Source: Trichopria drosophilae
Lineage: Eukaryota > Arthropoda > Insecta > Hymenoptera > Diapriidae
DNA length: 64,000 bases
Reading direction: 5' to 3'
NCBI GenBank assembly: GCA_030407085.1
Contig: CM059587.1
Coordinates: 72,343,001 to 72,407,000 of the forward strand
Made by a program: the position numbers and the translations under genes. Numbering within the stretch: the first letter of the stretch is position 1; every line of letters begins with the position of its first letter. Positions 1-12,894 of this stretch are shown piece after piece. Below the pieces are notes generated by a model. It was given only the letters and a program-made list of their open reading frames with translations. It was not told where the DNA came from and ran no database searches.

Positions 1-215
1 TATGAATTAAATAAGATTTTCTTTCCCGTAGTCATGTTACTAAAGTTAACGTAAATACGCAGAAATTGTTAGGGATTTCACGTTACAAAGTTGGTACTAA
101 CTAGATCCTCACTAGGGAGGACGAAGTCGTGGCCAACTCCGTGCGTGTATGGCCGCAACCGCAGACTCGTGCGGTCTAAAGACTATCTGAAGACAATCCG
201 TTTATCTGCATGTAC

Positions 216-244
216 ATCACAATTTTGGTGTTTCACAACCGCAA
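216..244 (+). repeat. 29-nt block repeated at 8546
   Basis: A 29-nt stretch beginning ATCACAATTTTGGTG is identical to 8546-8574 in the same orientation. The preceding ~80 nt are also recognisably related in the two places (both have an ACCGCAGAC..CGTG core), so this is an old duplication with one strongly kept core. The copies lie upstream of gene 1 and gene 2 respectively. I see no reading frame shared by both. It could be part of the original gene-cluster duplication unit, a conserved regulatory element, or a fragment of an unrecognised repeat. Confidence 0.5.
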
Positions 245-1179
245 AACTGCCCCGAGTAAAAGTTCTTTTTGTGCCCTTTAAACCTGCCTTGAATTAAGTA
301 AGGGCAATTTATACATGCTGCGGTCATTTTAAAATTAACGCGCCGATTTCGTCCAAACGTGCTTTCACGTCAACGAATGTAGCTGTAGATTGTTGACCTT
401 CTTTAAATTTGTCTTGTAAAATGCATAATTACAATATACTCTAATTAATTCTAATCATTTAATGCTCTCATTTTTAAGCGACATGTTAATGTTTTTAGTT
501 CATATATGCCACCAAGCACGTACGTACATATCATTGCATTAATAATAACAAATAAAGAAAAATAAGATATGCATTTTAAATTCAATTTAAAAATGATTCA
601 ACTCCACAAAATTGAGTTTATCTCCTGGAACCAATGCCGCTGTGATCATGGGATAAACGCTTTTCATAATGACAGTCGCTGTTCGTTTCAGATAATTAAC
701 TAATTAAGTAATGTGATAATATTCTGTAGAAAATAAATTAAACGTATATTAAATTATTTATTTTAATATGTTAATAATAATTAATTGGTTTGAATTTCAC
801 TGATTCGTAATTGTTAAAGTTTTGAAACACCTTTCATCATATTGGAGGTTTAAAAAAGAGATAAGATTTAATGAGATATTCAAAATATTAGTAGACTGTT
901 ATAAATAAACATTAGGTTTAAAATTTATATGTATATGCAAAGAATTTGTTGTTAATAATAATTATCATGCTGTCATAAAATTAATATTATACGGAAATAC
1001 ATTACATTAAATTAGTCATTTTAATTGCTTTCATTTGACTGCGAGCTATTGCATAGAATTAAAAATGAAAGCACTCCTATATATTATGATAACGAAAAAT
1101 TGCAATAAATCTATAAATTATAATATTCCAATTTAAATCACGAAATTATACACTTTTCTTATTTTGGAATTTAACCCAT

Positions 1180-2065
1180 TAAGTCCTGAATGATCTGAAT
1201 GGGCATTTTTTTCATTACTATTTTCAACAGTCATATATCACACAAAATTACCTCAAGTTTCAAAATTTTTTGTTACATTTTTCAAAAAATGCAACTGTGA
1301 AAACCTAAATACTGATTTTTTCACATTGAAATAATTTTAGAATTCTTATTTAAAGCAAAGAAATCGTGTCCTCGAAACTGGAACATTAAAATGTGCACAT
1401 TCTTTTTGACGACTTTTTAAATTTTTGATAATTTTGTGACTTTGAAAAATGAAAGAAGTGAACAAAATTCTGACAAAATTTCTTCGATCAATTCAAAGTA
1501 AAAGTGCATTTTCGGAAAAATATTGCTAAACAAAAAGTTCTTAAAATTGACCGAGGAATATGCTGAAATTTTATCAAAATTTTGTTCACTCTTCAAAATT
1601 CAATAATTTTGAAATATTGAAAGTCTTCAAAATTTCAGGGTATTCTTTGAATAATCCTAAGACTTCGGCAACATTTTTTTCGCAAGTCTGTAATTTTCAA
1701 ATAAAAAATGTCTGAACCTTTCGCTCTTTTTTTTCTTGTTTAAGCCACCATTTGGATATTTTTACCTCTATTTTCAAAATGTTAATATATACATTTTAAA
1801 GTTCCGGTCTCGAGGACACGTTTTCTTTAATTCAAACAAGAATACTGAAATTACTTCAATTTGAGCAAACGACACAAAGAGAAAATCAATTTAAAAATTC
1901 AATGTTTTTTGAAAATAATGACATATAGGTTTTTACGATTGCATTTTTTGAAAAATCCAATAAAAGATTCCGACAATTCAGATAATTTTGCGACAAATAT
2001 GACGAAACTTTTTTGAAACAAAATACAACTGTTGAAGACTGTAATGAAATAATTCCCATTTAGAG
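1180..2065. repeat. Large palindromic element, arms ~420 bp
   Basis: The two halves are inverted copies. The block around 1365-1400 (CGTGTCCTCGAAACTGGAAC) reappears reversed around 1785-1825, and the outer AATGGGCATT..TTTCATTAC at about 1198-1220 reappears reversed at about 2040-2062. The inner part is AT-rich, and the only long frame (- strand, 1899-2156) is an artefact of the arms. This is a long-inverted-repeat MITE or foldback without coding capacity. The boundaries are approximate. Confidence 0.65.
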
Positions 2066-2190
2066 CTATAAAGTTTAAAATTATGGTTACGGAGTTATAA
2101 AGTATACAAAGAATAAAACAGATACTGCAAATAGTTTGTTCGTGCATTCTTATCATCAGTTTAAAACAGTTTGTGACTGTTCAAAAATAC

Positions 2191-2230
2191 CGTTATACCC
2201 TGATCAGGGCCTGAAAAAATTTCTACTCGG
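2191..2230 (+). repeat. Half copy of CCCTGATCAGGGC palindromic repeat
   Basis: This segment (GTTATACCCTGATCAGGG.. to ..TTTCTACTCGG) matches the right half of the small palindromic repeat at 63388-63472. The core CCCTGATCAGGGC is itself palindromic. It is a short interspersed element without a gene. The CpG-richer patch that follows (about 2390-2620) holds an open - strand frame of 78 codons with no recognisable product. Confidence 0.45.
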
Positions 2231-3084
2231 GAGGGTAATTAAGCTACCCAACTAGTCAAGGCGACTGATATTAGTAGGTTCTGAAGACGTCTTATGGGCC
2301 CTTTTTTATTAGTAACCAAAACGGCGGCTATATGCACACTAATGCAATAATCTTATACACAAAGTTAGTCCCTTCTTTTGTCGGTTCTAAAATGAGAAAT
2401 AATTAATAAAGAAGATGCTGCTTGCAGCACTCTTGTCTTTGCGAGGGTCACAATCGCGAAAGATTGCTTTTCGATGAAAGACTGTCAACTGATTGTAAGC
2501 GAGAGGAAAATAACGTTTTCCCGCCCGGTGACGCCCATCTTTGTCAGATTGGACGGCAATCCGGCACTTTCTGCCCTCTTTTCTGGGCGTAAAGATGGAC
2601 TTTTCGCGCTGGCGTGACAACAATAAAATTTAAAACTTTTCCACCACATGTAAACAAAAATAAAGTCTCAATTTAGACGGTCACTATACAAGTAAGAAAT
2701 GTAAACAAAGGAGAAATAAAAAAAGAGGAGTATCAATAGTAATTCCTGAAATCACACCTGTATGAATTTATCAAAATAATATAAATCATTATAAACAGTT
2801 TTTGAAATTAAAATCTTCCAAATTAGGTTATTCTCTAATGTAAAAATATTAAAAATGAATAGTCGCTTTCAAATACATATATACAAACAATTCCGAGAAT
2901 AATCGTATAATATAAATTTAAAGATAATTGATAACGATTTAATCTACTTGATAAAATTATAACATCGAAATATGTATCTTAGAAGTTACTTATTTTTGTT
3001 CGGTGGACTCATAAAAATAACGGCAAATTTTGCGATCGGTAGATATTTAGCTAGGAAAAAAACCGATAACAATAATACGAATTC

Positions 3085-3123
3085 TATATAAGACACATGT
3101 TATTTTCTACATTACACGTCAGT
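3085..3123 (+). promoter_or_regulatory. Core promoter of gene 1 (TATA + TCAGT Inr)
   Basis: A TATATAAG box at 3085-3092 is followed by an arthropod-type initiator TCAGT at 3119-3123, which places the likely start at A3121 with the TATA box beginning 36 nt upstream. The 5' leader would be 36 nt before the ATG at 3157. The arrangement matches the promoter of gene 4. Confidence 0.6.
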
Positions 3124-3156
3124 TTGAATCAGTGAAATATTGTACATCAAATCAAG

Positions 3157-6100
3157 ATGAAGTTGTTCGCCATCTTCCTATGTTTTGCAATTGGCATTTC
3201 TCACGTATGTCGCCTATCTCTTTATAATCTGGAAAATATTATTTTTTGTTTATTAATTAATTTACATTTATAAAAGTGTAACGGTGAACATTTTTGTTTG
3301 CGACTGAACATTATATAAAATTATATGATCTAAATTCAGCAGAACCATTATCATATATTACCTTTCTTAAACATCTTTCGAAGTTATTTTATTTACTGTG
3401 AGATGTTTGATTTCAATATTCAATGAAAATGGAAATAACAATTTCAACCCAAATTGTTAAATGTCTACAAATTTTGAGTTGAATTCAAGTTATGTTTACA
3501 GCATTTTAGATTAATCTAGAACAAAAGAATATTTTCTAGCATTAAAAGTGATGTTCAGAAAAGTGACAATGGGGAATAACATGCACAAAAATATATACGA
3601 TAATTTTGTCCAATTACCGACATAATACAAATGTAATATATATATATATAAATATAATGAAAATAGCAAGAACCTATAAGGCGTTAACCGATGAAACACG
3701 AATCTTAAGTTACCGTCTTAGACGCGTTAAGGGCATGGGTAGATGTCTCTGATTTCGATGCTTTTTGCGCAAACTATTGGAAATTTGAGTAATTCCCAAA
3801 TTGACATTTATTTACAAATTTTACACAACGTCGAATGTCAGTCGACAAAATCGTTGAAAGCCTTATGGATTTGGTACGAAATGTCAATCGTTATATTGAT
3901 CAGTAATTGTAATTATTGGTAATTTGTAACATTTCTTTCTCTCTATGCATTGATATGCCAGAAATTAATGTCCCCGAGTATAATATTCATATTTTATTTA
4001 TTCTGATTGTCCTTTCTAAAGTACTTTCTTCTGAACTTCCTCGAAGAAATTGTAGTTGTAACTATAACTATCGGGATTTTCTGTTTGTTATTTTCATCTT
4101 GTAAAATCATAATTTGTCAGTAGTTTTTACAAATTGGAGTCGTTTTGTCTTTATGGAAAAAATATATTAAGGAATTATTATTCTAAATTTAACACATAAC
4201 GAAAAAGCCGTTGTTTATAAAAGTCTTCTTTTCAGTTTTCAAATGCAGATGATGCCGCTAAAGATCGAGTGGAGGATCTTAAGGATAAGGTCACACTTCT
4301 AAGAAGGCGAGCCCAAGATTCGGTTAATTACCTTAAAAGCTACAAAACTTTCTTACCAAGTAAGTTGAAGGGAGAATTGCAACACATAAAAAGTGACAGT
4401 ACTGCGCAATTGGACTCTGTCATGAAACAGAATTCCGAGCACCTCAAGGTAAAACAAATAAATTTAATTAAACAACGTATAACATGTTTTTTATAATCTC
4501 TCCTATATTATTGTTTAATTTTTAAATCCCACGTATTTAAATTTAGAAAATTATAATCCTTAAACAAATACAATCTGTGTTTACGAACGAAAAGTATAAA
4601 AATTAAATTTCAACACGTATAAAAAAACTTAGTCTTGTATCTGCTTTTATTAATCAACTTTCAACGATTGTCATGCAAATTCCATATTTTGAGCCAAATG
4701 TTGCAAGAAATTTGAACTAAATATCTGAGAAAATACAACCAAAGACTCCATTAAGTGTTGTAACTTTCACCTTTAATGGTTTAAAGTATCTTTTGCAAGA
4801 CTGGTTCGTTTTTTGAGAATGAGTGAATGTCCCATGCAATAAATGAAAAGAGAATATTTGAAAATTGATGTTAAATAAGAATGTGATTAGAATCCTTAAA
4901 TTTACAGTCATTAGCTGAGACAGCCAAAAGCGAGGGAAAGAATGCTACAATTTGTTTGAGCGTTGCATCAGAAAAATGTCAAGCATTGAGGAAAGCCGTT
5001 GATGATGTATTAGATAATTGTGAAGAAGTTGCATCTCGAGTCATATATGGAACCTTGGATGAAGTTAATAAAGGTCTCATTGTAAGTAGAAATAATAAAA
5101 AATACCTAAGTACAATTTTGCCATAGATTTTCCATCCTAAATAATGAATTGTTATCATTAAATTTTGAGCGCCAGTTATTACAATTTCAAACTCAATACA
5201 GTAGATATATTATAATGTATCATTATAAATATAATTATAAATATAATCTGTCAAAAACGTATCATGCTGAATTAGTTTCTACAGTAGAGTCTCGGTATAA
5301 TTGCATCTCGCTATATTTGCATCCCAGCATATTTGCTCTCTTCCGTCCCGTTATATTTGCCTGTCACCGCTCTCGTTTCCCCCACTTTTCGGGTTGGAGC
5401 ATCAGGAAGGACCTGCTATGACATCACAAGCATAGCGCGATTGAGGACAGTGGGAGCAGCGGCGCTCCCCTTCTTTTGCAAATATAAGGAGACTGGAGGT
5501 GAAGGCGCGGATCATAGCGGGCAAATATACCGAGTCTGTACTGTATATGCAACCTTAATTATGATATTTCATTTTAAAAAAAGTAATTAAAACTCATAAT
5601 TGCACTCAAAACTTATTGTAAATGATTCATTCAGCCTTTTATTTTGACAAAATTATATACTGTAAATATACAAAACAAAGTTTCGTCATTACGCAAAACC
5701 CCAATTTAGCTTCTGCCCTGAACTATTTCAATCCCTTCTATTGTTGCTGAAAGCCTAACATAATTTTGAAGAAATATTGGTAATGTATTATGACCAATTT
5801 AGGGATAGTTTGGTGTAGCATTTTATTAGGAAAAATGCCCAGATCTTTGGATACCATATCTCCAGGTATCAGAATAAATGTTTTATAACTGTACATAATA
5901 TGTTATAGTTTTCTACAAAAGTGTTTTTTCTTCAAAAATCGTTTTGCTTCATTACGTCAAGAGTTTTTAGGGACCAAATTTTATAAATTATTTCGAGTTT
6001 ATTTCATTCCAAGTATCTATAGGTTTTTCTTTCAATTACTTATTATGAACATGAAATAAAATTTCTATTTAATGCACTGAGTCAGTTAAATTCGATAAGG

Positions 6101-6555
6101 TTATTTAAAACTGCTAACCTAGTAGATACAAAATGTACTTTACATTCGTTTTTAGCAACCCAACAAAACACAAAATAAAAAATGTTTATTATCATTTACT
6201 ATATTTTAGGTGAATTATTATATTTTGTTATAATATGTACTTTTTTGTAATCTTACAGAACGGAATTAGACTAGCCGTGGACTTGAAATTACTCTTCTTA
6301 AATTGTCCAACTGGTATGACCGATGTTGAATTGGGTTACTGCATTGACGAACAACTTCCAGAAGCAAACGAAAGTGTCAACAATTTGGAAAAGCGGGTTA
6401 AAAATATACAAGCATTGGGAGACGAAGAATTTAACAAATCCACTGCTGGAGCTACAACTTGTAACTCGGATTCGGTTGGATATTTTGTCGCAACAGCTGA
6501 CTCTTTTAAGAAAGAAGCAGAGTCTTGTCTTAATTCCTTACCATCTACTTCATAA
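3157..6555 (+). CDS. Gene 1: secreted cysteine-patterned protein, 4 exons, 243 aa
   Basis: Join 3157-3204, 4236-4448, 4908-5081, 6259-6555 (stop TAA). All splice sites are GT/AG and all introns are phase 0. Exon 1 (residues 1-16) is a hydrophobic signal peptide starting MKLFAIFLCF. Exon 2 (17-87) is charged, helix-like and cysteine-free. Exon 3 (88-145, 174 nt) has C103, C111 and C125; exon 4 (146-243) has C161, C173, C213 and C235. The spacing C103-x21-C125, C161-x11-C173 and C213-x21-C235 is shared with the paralogues; C111 is extra. N-glycosylation sequons lie at N99, N182 and N204. The product should be exported, alpha-helical and disulfide-bonded. I do not recognise the family with certainty; a DUF725/TsetseEP-like insect secreted protein is a hypothesis only. 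Intron 3 contains a CAGTAGAG MITE (5282-5543). The ATG was chosen because it directly opens the signal peptide behind the TATA/Inr. Confidence 0.85.
5282..5543 (+). mobile_element. pogo-like MITE, family 1 copy A (in gene 1 intron 3)
   Basis: The 262-bp element begins CAGTAGAGTCTCGGTATA, ends with the diverged complement (..CGAGTCTGTACTG) and is flanked by TA on both sides. The left end carries four iterations of a TATAATTGC/TATATTTGC motif 16-26 nt apart, and the right end carries two in reverse. It has no transposase frame. The open frames across it are unrelated to function. CAGT termini with TA duplications are typical of pogo/Tigger (Tc1-mariner) MITEs. The same family recurs at 12895, 20160 and 40846. 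Confidence 0.85.
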
Positions 6556-6604
6556 TTTCCGGCAGATTTCTGATTATTTGAAAAAACGTTTTAAGAATAA
6601 TCTG

Positions 6605-6610
6605 AATAAA
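6605..6610 (+). terminator. Poly(A) signal of gene 1
   Basis: A canonical AATAAA lies 50 nt after the stop codon of gene 1, giving a very short 3' UTR. Confidence 0.6.
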
Positions 6611-6687
6611 TACTAGTTACAGAAAATCCATAATTTCTGTTTTATTCGCCTCAAAAACCAAGTAAAATAATCCATATAACACATAGC

Positions 6688-7275
6688 TCTTAAAGTGGTC
6701 CCCCAGAGCTCGGTTCTAAGATATCTCCAAAAAGACCTCCTGCAGAGGTCTGAATTATGATAATCTATAAAGCGAGCTCCGAAAGAAGTCTTACTTAGGA
6801 CTAATTGTAATCATGAAGAGGTCTTATGTTTGAGGTTTCAAATCAATCTGTGTTTCTTCCAGAAACACTAGGTGGCTATTGAATCCAAAAAGGAGATCGC
6901 GCCTTATTTACTTCATAAGCAGCCCGATAGATTATACGCTGCAATGACAAAATGTGTAATCACCATCCAATATATCACTACTATACAAACGGTAAAAAGG
7001 AACTCAGAGAAACATTATATAAATTAATAATTAAGGTACAAAAATAGAATCTATAATTTTCAGAAATTTGATTTTCATTAATATTATATATATTACATGT
7101 CAGTTCTTAAATAAAACCTCTTTTCTGAGACTTCTTATTTGAGAGGTCTTGTAGAGCTCTTTAACTTGACGCATAAGTCTTCTTAAAGATTACTTTAAGA
7201 GCTCTTTCTGATAAATATTTAAGACATCGTACAATTTTTAAGGCTTTTTAAAGAGCTTTTCAAGATGTCTTTTGA
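6688..7275. repeat. Degenerate foldback with AGAGCTCTTAAAG / AAGACCTC motifs
   Basis: The left part (6688-6845) and right part (7110-7275) are loosely inverted copies, each made of variants of AGAGCTCTTAAAG and AAGACCTC. One perfect local hairpin, AGACCTC-ctgc-AGAGGTCT, lies near 6734. The outer limits and target duplication are not clear. It is probably a decayed foldback transposon. No coding frame. Confidence 0.4.
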
Positions 7276-10063
7276 CTGTTTGGGAATAAATTTAAGCATT
7301 GACATATTTGTTGTTTTATTACATCACAAAATATTAAATGTTACAAATTAACTTCAGATACTAAAATAATAAACAGAGGAAAAGTACATATCTTATGCAC
7401 AGTAAATGATACAAAATGCAGTAGGAAAAGTCTCTATATCGTGGTTAATAACGATATTCTGCGTACAATAAACTAAATTGTATACAAAATTATTTGACTC
7501 ACAAAATTTGGTGGATTTGTGTTCTATAAAATGCTTAATTATTTTTTATTCGCTACCAAAAAGATTACCTATATATCCTGTCAAACAAATACGTAATAGA
7601 TCATAATGTGACCCAAAAACTCGATTTGGAAATTATACAGAATTACCTTCCATTGTAATTTTTGGATAGACATTCATGTACAGCTGTTTCTGGTAAAAGA
7701 TGTAAACATTTCTCTAATTATTGCAATCCGCGTGCAAAAAATGAGAAAAGTAGAGTGATAAGAATTGACAATATTATTCTGCATTTCCTGACATATTTTC
7801 ACGAATAAAAGCAAGCCATAAATGCAAGTAACAACTTTTCCAAAACCACTTTTCTGTAGGTCGTTTCAATGTCTGGTTTTAGGAAATTTAAAAACTTTTT
7901 TCGAAAAGCCAAATTTATTTTAGAAATAGGTTCCAGTCATAAAATTTGTTTTTCTTATCTTTTATAACATTGATTGGAATTTTCTTAAAAAAACGACCAA
8001 TAAAGTTTTCGAAATTAAATTGCATAAGAAACTTTTACGACGTATGTCCAAAACACTACATTTTGATAAAATATACACAATTTTTATTATTTTGCTTTAT
8101 GATATGAAGAAATATTGTTCGAAAGGTGTTGGAAAATAAATTGACCCTAACTATCTCATAAACCATCAGATTTGTAAAAATAACTATTGTGCAATTTCAT
8201 CAAAATACTATAACTTAAACATTTAATGTTGTTTAGGAAGATTAAAATTAAATGGGTTTAACGTATAATGATTATTTTAATTTTATTTCGAGTCTAGTTG
8301 CTGTTTAGACTAATAGTTATTCTAGTAGTCTAAAATGTTAACTAATTTCATAGTAGCTTACAAAAATTAAAAGATTCCGAAGAAAGGAAAAATGAGAAAG
8401 CAGTTATTTGTGTAATGTGTGTATATCACGGTGTATTAACTAGCTAGTAGTTAGAACAGAAGTCAATCGCGGTCAAATAATCGACTGGGAGCATGTAATG
8501 GTCATGACCGCAGACACGTGACCGAAGACACCCTTTACCTGGTATATCACAATTTTGGTGTTTCACAACCGCAAGCCACTCTAACCGCGAAATAAGATGC
8601 TTCTTTTAAGAATCGATCTTCCACACAAATTAACCAATATCGTTTCAAACGACTTAATATTCATGCTATAAATTCCGTAGAACATTTTCATACATTATAA
8701 TCTAAAAATGATAATAATAAATTAAAATTTCATTTCATTTTTAAGAAGATGTAAGCAAAAAATGGAGAACAAAAAAATTCTATTTCTTCAAAATTCTAGT
8801 CAGATTATAATTTGACAAATTAACAATAATATCTAACAATTTTTCTATATAAATAAATGAACATATATGAGCATTTCTCACGAATTTGTAATATACCCAG
8901 AATTGTTAATTATATATTAAAAAAATAATTGCTCATCACTTTTGTAATGTGGAAATAAAAAATGTCGTATGGAATGTATATGCAATTGTAATAGTCGGAA
9001 TATTGCATTGTTACTTTCTAACCAAGGCAAATAAGAGAATTGCATCAAAATTCATGTTTTGAAAATTCTATTTCTGTTGATTTGGATTTTGAGTAGATTT
9101 ATTTGTTGATAGTGTGGCAAAAAATATATTGTAAAAATATGTGTTTATTAAAGAATAGTACGGCCGAAAGCTGCTATTTAAAATTGTTATAAAGTATGCA
9201 TTTTGTTTATATTATATCAATCTATACTAAAAGACAAAACTTTTTATATTTATGTACAAAACTATTATTTTTCGGTGGTACCATAAAAGGGTACAAAACA
9301 ACGTCACTAATATATATTACTAATTTTTCAAAAGGCAAAAATACTTACTCTAATAGAAATGTATTTTAATGCAATTTCTTATATTTTTTTTCAATTTCTT
9401 TTATTATTTTTATAGTCCCCCGTTTTGATGGTTTAACAAACAAAATTCATTAAAAGTTGTTGAAACGACTCTTTTAGCACTTAAAAACACTTAAATTATA
9501 ACGGTCCATGCATCGAAGATGTCATCAAAATAGTTTTTTTCGGGATGAAAAAGAAAACAATTTTAATTTCAATACATTTTTGAACATTTTTATTATTAGT
9601 TTTTTTCCCACGCAAGTAATTCATTAAATGCAGGCGTTTAAATTATGTTTATATTTCTCCGTCCTACGTCCAAATTATTATATCTGTTTAGCTTTTGTTA
9701 TTGTTCGGTGGGAATCCTTAAAAATACAGGACGGAAAAGAAGGATTGGTTTCGACCGGGTAAGAGATTGACTGAGTTTCATGTATATTACATGATATAGC
9801 CGGTAACCATAAATACGTCGCAATGGTAAGGCACTGCTTCTCAACAGTTTGGCCTTTCAATTATAATATTAAATTCGACTACACAAATTCAGTTTATATT
9901 TAAACAAAAGAAACTATGAAAACTCGTATAGTAAAGCTTTTCTTGCCAATAATTAAAACCTTAATGAATGGTTTATTTCGAAATATCGAAAATGGTATTG
10001 TAATTCACATGTGGATGACAAATTTTTTACAGAGTTAAATATTTAGACTGCAACACATACAAT
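7276..10063. other. AT-rich intergenic DNA, no gene seen
   Basis: Apart from the duplicated 29-nt block at 8546-8574, this stretch between genes 1 and 2 shows only AT-rich sequence without credible frames, splice-able exons or clear repeats. Confidence 0.5.
8546..8574 (+). repeat. Second copy of the 29-nt block at 216
   Basis: Identical to 216-244 over 29 nt and flanked upstream by weaker similarity (..ACCGCAGACACGTGACCG..). It lies about 5.1 kb upstream of gene 2; the first copy lies about 2.9 kb upstream of gene 1. No counterpart was noticed upstream of genes 3 or 4. Confidence 0.5.
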
Positions 10064-10877
10064 CCCTGGCCATATTATTAGAGCCTTGCTGAAAAATCAC
10101 CTTTTTGCCATTTAAATCATTGCTAATGTCTATCGATTTTCGTATATGTTTCACTGAACTTCGTGAGACGTTTAAAATTTTAGCTATTTAATACTGGCTC
10201 ATATTTTTAGCTTTCAACATACTAGTAATTTGGCCAATTTTAGTAGGGAAAAATCAAGAACGATGGGCGTTTACCCATTCAGCTGTCTAAATCTGAATTA
10301 ATTAAAAACTATAAGAAAATGAAAAGTGGGTCACGAAATGAATTAATAATCATTTTCGCTAATAAAAAGTTAAAACCTACAAATTTATTACTAATTATAC
10401 AAACTACTAAACTAAAAAAGTCAATATCTTCTTGTAGATTAGTAGGATTTTACTAGTGAATTAGTATTTTCACACTATTTTTCAATAAAAAAAAACTTAC
10501 TACTACTTACTTAAATAGTTTTTTATTAATTCAAGTTTAGAGAATAAAAATTACATAATTATCACAAATCATAAAAGTTTTACAATATTTTCATAAAAAT
10601 GTGTCTAACTAAGTATCGCTAAATAACTTACTTCAGCAGTGTTAAGTATTTTACTTAGTATGGAACTTTATATTTTACATAATAGAGCTTGATGTACTAT
10701 ACTTGACGAACTGATGCCATGTACGTTTAAACGTATTATGTATGAAAAATTACGTAAAATGTTACCATAAGTATTAAACTAAAAGTTCTGCTAACGAACG
10801 GTAACGGTTTTGCAATAAAACAACAAAAATTTAGTGAAATATTAATTTTTCAGCGTGGGTCTAATAATATGGCCTAG
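10064..10877 (-). mobile_element. Tc1/mariner-like remnant with terminal inverted repeats
   Basis: The left end (CCCTGGCCATATTATTAGAG.., 10064) is the complement of the right end (..GGGTCTAATAATATGGCC, about 10857-10874), giving ~35-bp inverted repeats and an element of ~815 bp. On the - strand, 10255-10099 translates to a degenerate helix-turn-helix of a Tc1-type transposase (..GQITSMLKAKNMSQY-stop-IAKILNVSRSSVKHI..), so the element once carried a transposase. The catalytic DDE/D part is missing and AT-rich DNA with TTAGTA/TACTAA motifs fills the rest. Confidence 0.65.
10099..10255 (-). pseudogene. Transposase HTH fragment (Tc1-like), broken
   Basis: Reading 10255 to 10099 on the - strand gives a paired-like helix-turn-helix segment with the typical core I-A-K-I-L-N-V-S-R-S-S-V. 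It contains at least one in-frame stop, has no start, and is followed by no catalytic domain. It belongs to the inverted-repeat element 10064-10877 and cannot be functional. Confidence 0.6.
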
Positions 10878-11369
10878 AAACAAAAGTTGACAGAAAGTCG
10901 GCATAATGCCAACAATTCTAGAATATGACGGCTTTCTGTTGATTCGGTACTACATTTTTTAAAACAGTATACGTTAGAGGAGTGGTAAGCACTTGCAGTT
11001 TTATCTCTTCATGATGAACAATTACCCTCAGATTTAATAAAATAGTGGAGATTTTTATACAAAAACGTCATAATTATGATGAATTTCAAAATTATTTTGA
11101 AAAAGTCATATAATTCTGTTCTGTTAGCGCACAAAAATTTAATAAGTTACTATATCAATTAGGAGTCAGTTTTACTAATATAAAGTAAAATATTACTAAT
11201 TCATTAGTTAGTACAACTTTAACTATTTAGTAAAATATTATTTCGTAATAACGTTTTTAAGGTAAAATTATTTATAAACAATGCAATGACTAATGTAAAA
11301 TTAGTAGAACTTGATCCGTGAATTAGCATTTAGACTTTCTTAGTAAAATTCATCACTAATCCAATTCGT

Positions 11370-12890
11370 CGCAGTCGCGGGGTACCAATATTTTCACTTT
11401 TGATGGATTACAAGACACCTGATGAACGTTTCTACAATTTCACACTTCTCTTTCCTTTGTCATAATTTCCTTTCGTGCTATTATTTCTCATCGAAATCGT
11501 TATTTCGACACAAAACCTATACGTAGGTCATCATCAAAAGCGAACTGACGGACTTGAAAATGACACGGCCACTTTCGTACGAATAAATGTAAAAATAAAA
11601 ATCACCTGAGTATTCTATGCAGTGCTCAGATGTCTGTGAGGCCATTACAAAAAATGGGTACAACATCTGTAGATTTTTTGCACAAAATTAATTTGCTAAT
11701 ATCCTGAAGATCGATTAAAAATCTTCATGCCGTCGTTTCGATCCGCTTTTAACGAAAATAACTCTCTTTTCTCAGTATCTTTTACATAATTTTGAATTTT
11801 TTAGTTCTGAAAAGGGCCCGGGTTCGCCTCATTTGCAGACATACACGCGAAATAGAAGTTAATAGACATTAAAGAAAAGGATCGAACACACAGAAAAGAC
11901 TTTGCTAACACCGGGTGGCATAAATACATTTTGCAATAGTTACTTTCTTAATCTGACGGAGAAGAACGCGCTAATAAAAGCCCAATTGCAGTATTACCTT
12001 TGCCACTATCAAAAAACATAATTTTTACTAAGAAACATTGGAAAATTCGAGATTTTCTTAGAATAAAAGATATTAGAATAAACATTTCAAGGACGAAATT
12101 CGGGGTACAATTTACCGTGTTTTACCAAATGAAAACAGGGTTCCGTCTAAGGTTGAACCGGGATAACTCGAAGTTAGACCGAATAGAAACACTGTGATTT
12201 AGATGAAAAATAAAAATAAGGTTATTCGGCTGGATCCCGGATCCAACATTACAGTATTCTACTCGGTTAGTTCGCATTGAAACCGCCAGAAGTGTACACA
12301 GCTTTACTTTGTACTCGTTACAGAAACGGGTAATAAATTGTACAATAAAAATTGTAAGTTTGTTTTGTCCCTATGTTCCGAAGTAACACTTAATTCCATA
12401 CACATTCTGTGGATTTTGAAGGTTGATTGTCAAAATCTGCACAGATAATTGAGGAAATGATAAAAATATTTTTTAGTAAAACAAAAAGAAAATATTCAAG
12501 TTTCTTATACATCAGTGTAAAAAATCAAACCATATAGTATATACAACCCAGCGACTGGGTTAAATTCGTGTCATCCGACTTGGATCCGATCGGCATATCG
12601 GGCTTCGGAGAAGACGAATTCCGTTCGAAAATAAAAAAATAAAAATTGAATTTGCACAAAAAAGGGTATGGGAAGGGGAATTTTGTTCCCCTCGACCGGT
12701 ACGGAATTCGGCTATAACTTTTTTCCCGGTCTATAACTTCTATCAAGCACATTGTTTGGGGCCTATTTGATTTCAAGTAGCGTAACCCGGTTGAATATCG
12801 GCTATAGCCCAATCCAAATTTCAACACGGGATGGGGTAAGGTTTATCATAGTATACTTCGCGATCCTACAAATAGGAATAGGTAATTTTC
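11370..12890. other. Intergenic DNA with CpG-richer patches, no gene identified
   Basis: The stretch 12530-12840 is richer in CG dinucleotides than its surroundings and has open frames of about 100 codons on both strands, but neither encodes anything recognisable and both are unlikely to be genes. It may be a decayed transposon. Confidence 0.4.
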
Positions 12891-12894
12891 AATA

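Noticed and set aside
91..297. 68-codon + strand frame
   Set aside because: Overlaps the duplicated 29-nt block region; the frame is not kept in the second copy at 8.5 kb.
2387..2623. 78-codon - strand frame in a CpG-richer patch
   Set aside because: No start context, splice partners or recognised domain; composition alone is not enough.
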